Assembly (NCBI GenBank): GCA_050946255.1
Contig: JBMNUL010000147.1
Location: forward strand, 1 to 6,451
DNA length: 6,451 nt
Reading direction: 5' to 3'
From: JBMNUL01 sp050946255
Lineage (GTDB): Bacteria; Actinomycetota; Coriobacteriia; Coriobacteriales; CADBOM01
Within the stretch, counting starts at the first letter, position 1, and each line of letters starts with the position of its first letter. The position numbers and the translations under genes were made by a program. Below the pieces are notes generated by a model. That model searched no databases. It saw nothing but the letters and a program-made list of their open reading frames with translations, and was not told where the DNA came from. This document shows, one piece after another, positions 5,418 to 6,451 of this stretch.

Positions 5418-6451
5418 CTACTTGGCGTTTGTATCAAGGTAGTCGAAGACGTCTTCGCTGACGGCAGCGCTGCCACCAAGCACATAGCCAGTGCTGATAG
5501 ACGAACCGTTGTTCACAACTTCGGTGATGCCCGAATCGGTCGTGTCATTGGCGAGAATCAACACGCTGTTGTTATAACCGCACATGGCCGCACCGGTGAG
5601 CGCGTCCGGGAAGTTCTCGCCGGAAGCAATCGCAACTTTGGAGTAGTCCATGCCGCAATTCTCGACCTCGTAATTGGCAATCTCCGAGGAGGTGGCGTAA
5701 CGGTCTTTGCCATTAATCCTTGTCACCGTCATATCCGATAGCTGTGAATCGACGCTGCTGGAAACGGCTGCAGATCCTCCCACGATGATCGCGTTTTCGG
5801 CTCCGGTCTCCTGAATTGCCTCGACTTCAGCGCTGGTGAGGGTGCCGTCATTCTCGGTAAGCACCACCGGAAATCCCTTGGCGTAGGCCAGTGGTGCTAT
5901 GGAGAGGGCATCGGCGAAGTTCTTGCCAGTAGCCACGATCACAGTATCGGGTTGGGAGCTATTCAGGACCTCGTCCATGACAGCGAGACTCGTGTCCTGC
6001 CTGGTCTTGCCGGACACACGACTGGCCGTGATGCCCATGTCCTCTATTGCGCTCTCCGCACTTTCGGATACAGCGGCCTTGCCACCTACGATAACGACAT
6101 TGCTGACTCCCAGAGACTCGAGGGTTGACTTGGCGCTATCTGAGAGCGTTGAGGTCTCGGTGATGACCACCGGACAATCGAGCTGCCCAGCCAGCGCAGA
6201 GGCAGATAGAGCATCAGGGAAGTTCTCCCCAGATGCGACCACAGCGGTATCACAGCTGTCGAAGCTCTCTTCAACGATCTTGCTCATGGTTTCATAGCGG
6301 TCTGTTCCGTTGATTCGCTGCCAGGGCGAGGGGAAGCTCACGGTGATCGTGTAGGTCTGCTTCTCGGAGGAGTTGTCGTTCATCGTGGGCCAGGACTCGT
6401 CGCCGCAGACCACGGTTATGACAGACCCATCGTCCACGGGGATCTCGGCGG
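5418..6451 (-). CDS. Cell-surface protein with three CWB2 wall-binding repeats, C-terminal part
   Basis: The frame is open from the right window edge to the TAG at 5418-5420, so the N-terminus (signal peptide and any functional domain) is missing. The GTG at 6437 is an internal codon, because the frame continues upstream without a stop. After a strand-rich segment ending in QTYTITVSF, perhaps the end of an Ig-like or cadherin-like fold, come three tandem repeats of about 100 aa: 6024-6317, 5721-6023 and 5421-5720. Each opens with a RINGTDRYET-like segment (RVSGKTRQDT, RINGKDRYAT), then SGENFPDAL or a variant (TGKNFADAL), and closes with VGGKAAVSE-like glycine turns (VGGSAAVSS, LGGSAAVSE). These are the marks of the CWB2 family (PF04122), which anchors surface proteins to anionic wall polymers in Clostridioides difficile. 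Three copies is the usual set, because they form a trimeric unit. The protein ends right after repeat 3. The N-terminal function is unknown. Confidence 0.93.
   Translation of the reverse strand, partial: AEIPVDDGSVITVVCGDESWPTMNDNSSEKQTYTITVSFPSPWQRINGTDRYETMSKIVEESFDSCDTAVVASGENFPDALSASALAGQLDCPVVITETSTLSDSAKSTLESLGVSNVVIVGGKAAVSESAESAIEDMGITASRVSGKTRQDTSLAVMDEVLNSSQPDTVIVATGKNFADALSIAPLAYAKGFPVVLTENDGTLTSAEVEAIQETGAENAIIVGGSAAVSSSVDSQLSDMTVTRINGKDRYATSSEIANYEVENCGMDYSKVAIASGENFPDALTGAAMCGYNNSVLILANDTTDSGITEVVNNGSSISTGYVLGGSAAVSEDVFDYLDTNAK

Overview
The window looks like chromosomal DNA of a high-G+C, Gram-positive anaerobe, most likely an actinobacterium of class Coriobacteriia (Eggerthella/Slackia/Olsenella relatives). 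The grounds are a surface protein with three CWB2-type wall-binding repeats, a two-domain PPK2 kinase, a molybdenum-cofactor operon, and G/C-rich codon use. The taxon is an inference from gene content, not an identification.

Layout: (1) 1-2021, plus strand: a molybdenum cofactor (Moco) operon. It holds the 3' part of moaA, then moaC one base later, then a moaB/mog-type gene after an 83-base gap. MoaA and MoaC together turn GTP into cyclic pyranopterin monophosphate; MoaB/Mog acts later, adenylylating molybdopterin before metal insertion. The start of moaA, with its N-terminal radical-SAM cysteines, lies outside the window. (2) 2022-2170: spacer with a perfect TATAAT box. (3) 2171-3832, plus: a fused two-domain PPK2, probably a polyphosphate:AMP phosphotransferase. 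(4) 3833-4145: a 313-base stretch with no convincing gene. It holds a degenerate repeat with an exact 60-base period, then an extended -10 promoter, a 10-base palindrome, and an inverted repeat that could hide the ribosome binding site of the next gene. (5) 4146-5231, plus: an unrecognised, acidic, exported protein, possibly a lipoprotein, with clearly lower G+C than its neighbours. (6) 5232-5417: a convergent spacer with two hairpins, one a good terminator candidate. (7) 5418-6451, minus: the C-terminal end of a cell-surface protein with three CWB2 repeats, cut by the window edge.

The first half is conserved metabolism (cofactor and polyphosphate/nucleotide) and the second half is envelope biology. 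I see no CRISPR array, RNA gene, insertion sequence or phage gene. The most interesting parts are the 60-base repeat with its open frame, and the leader of the exported-protein gene.
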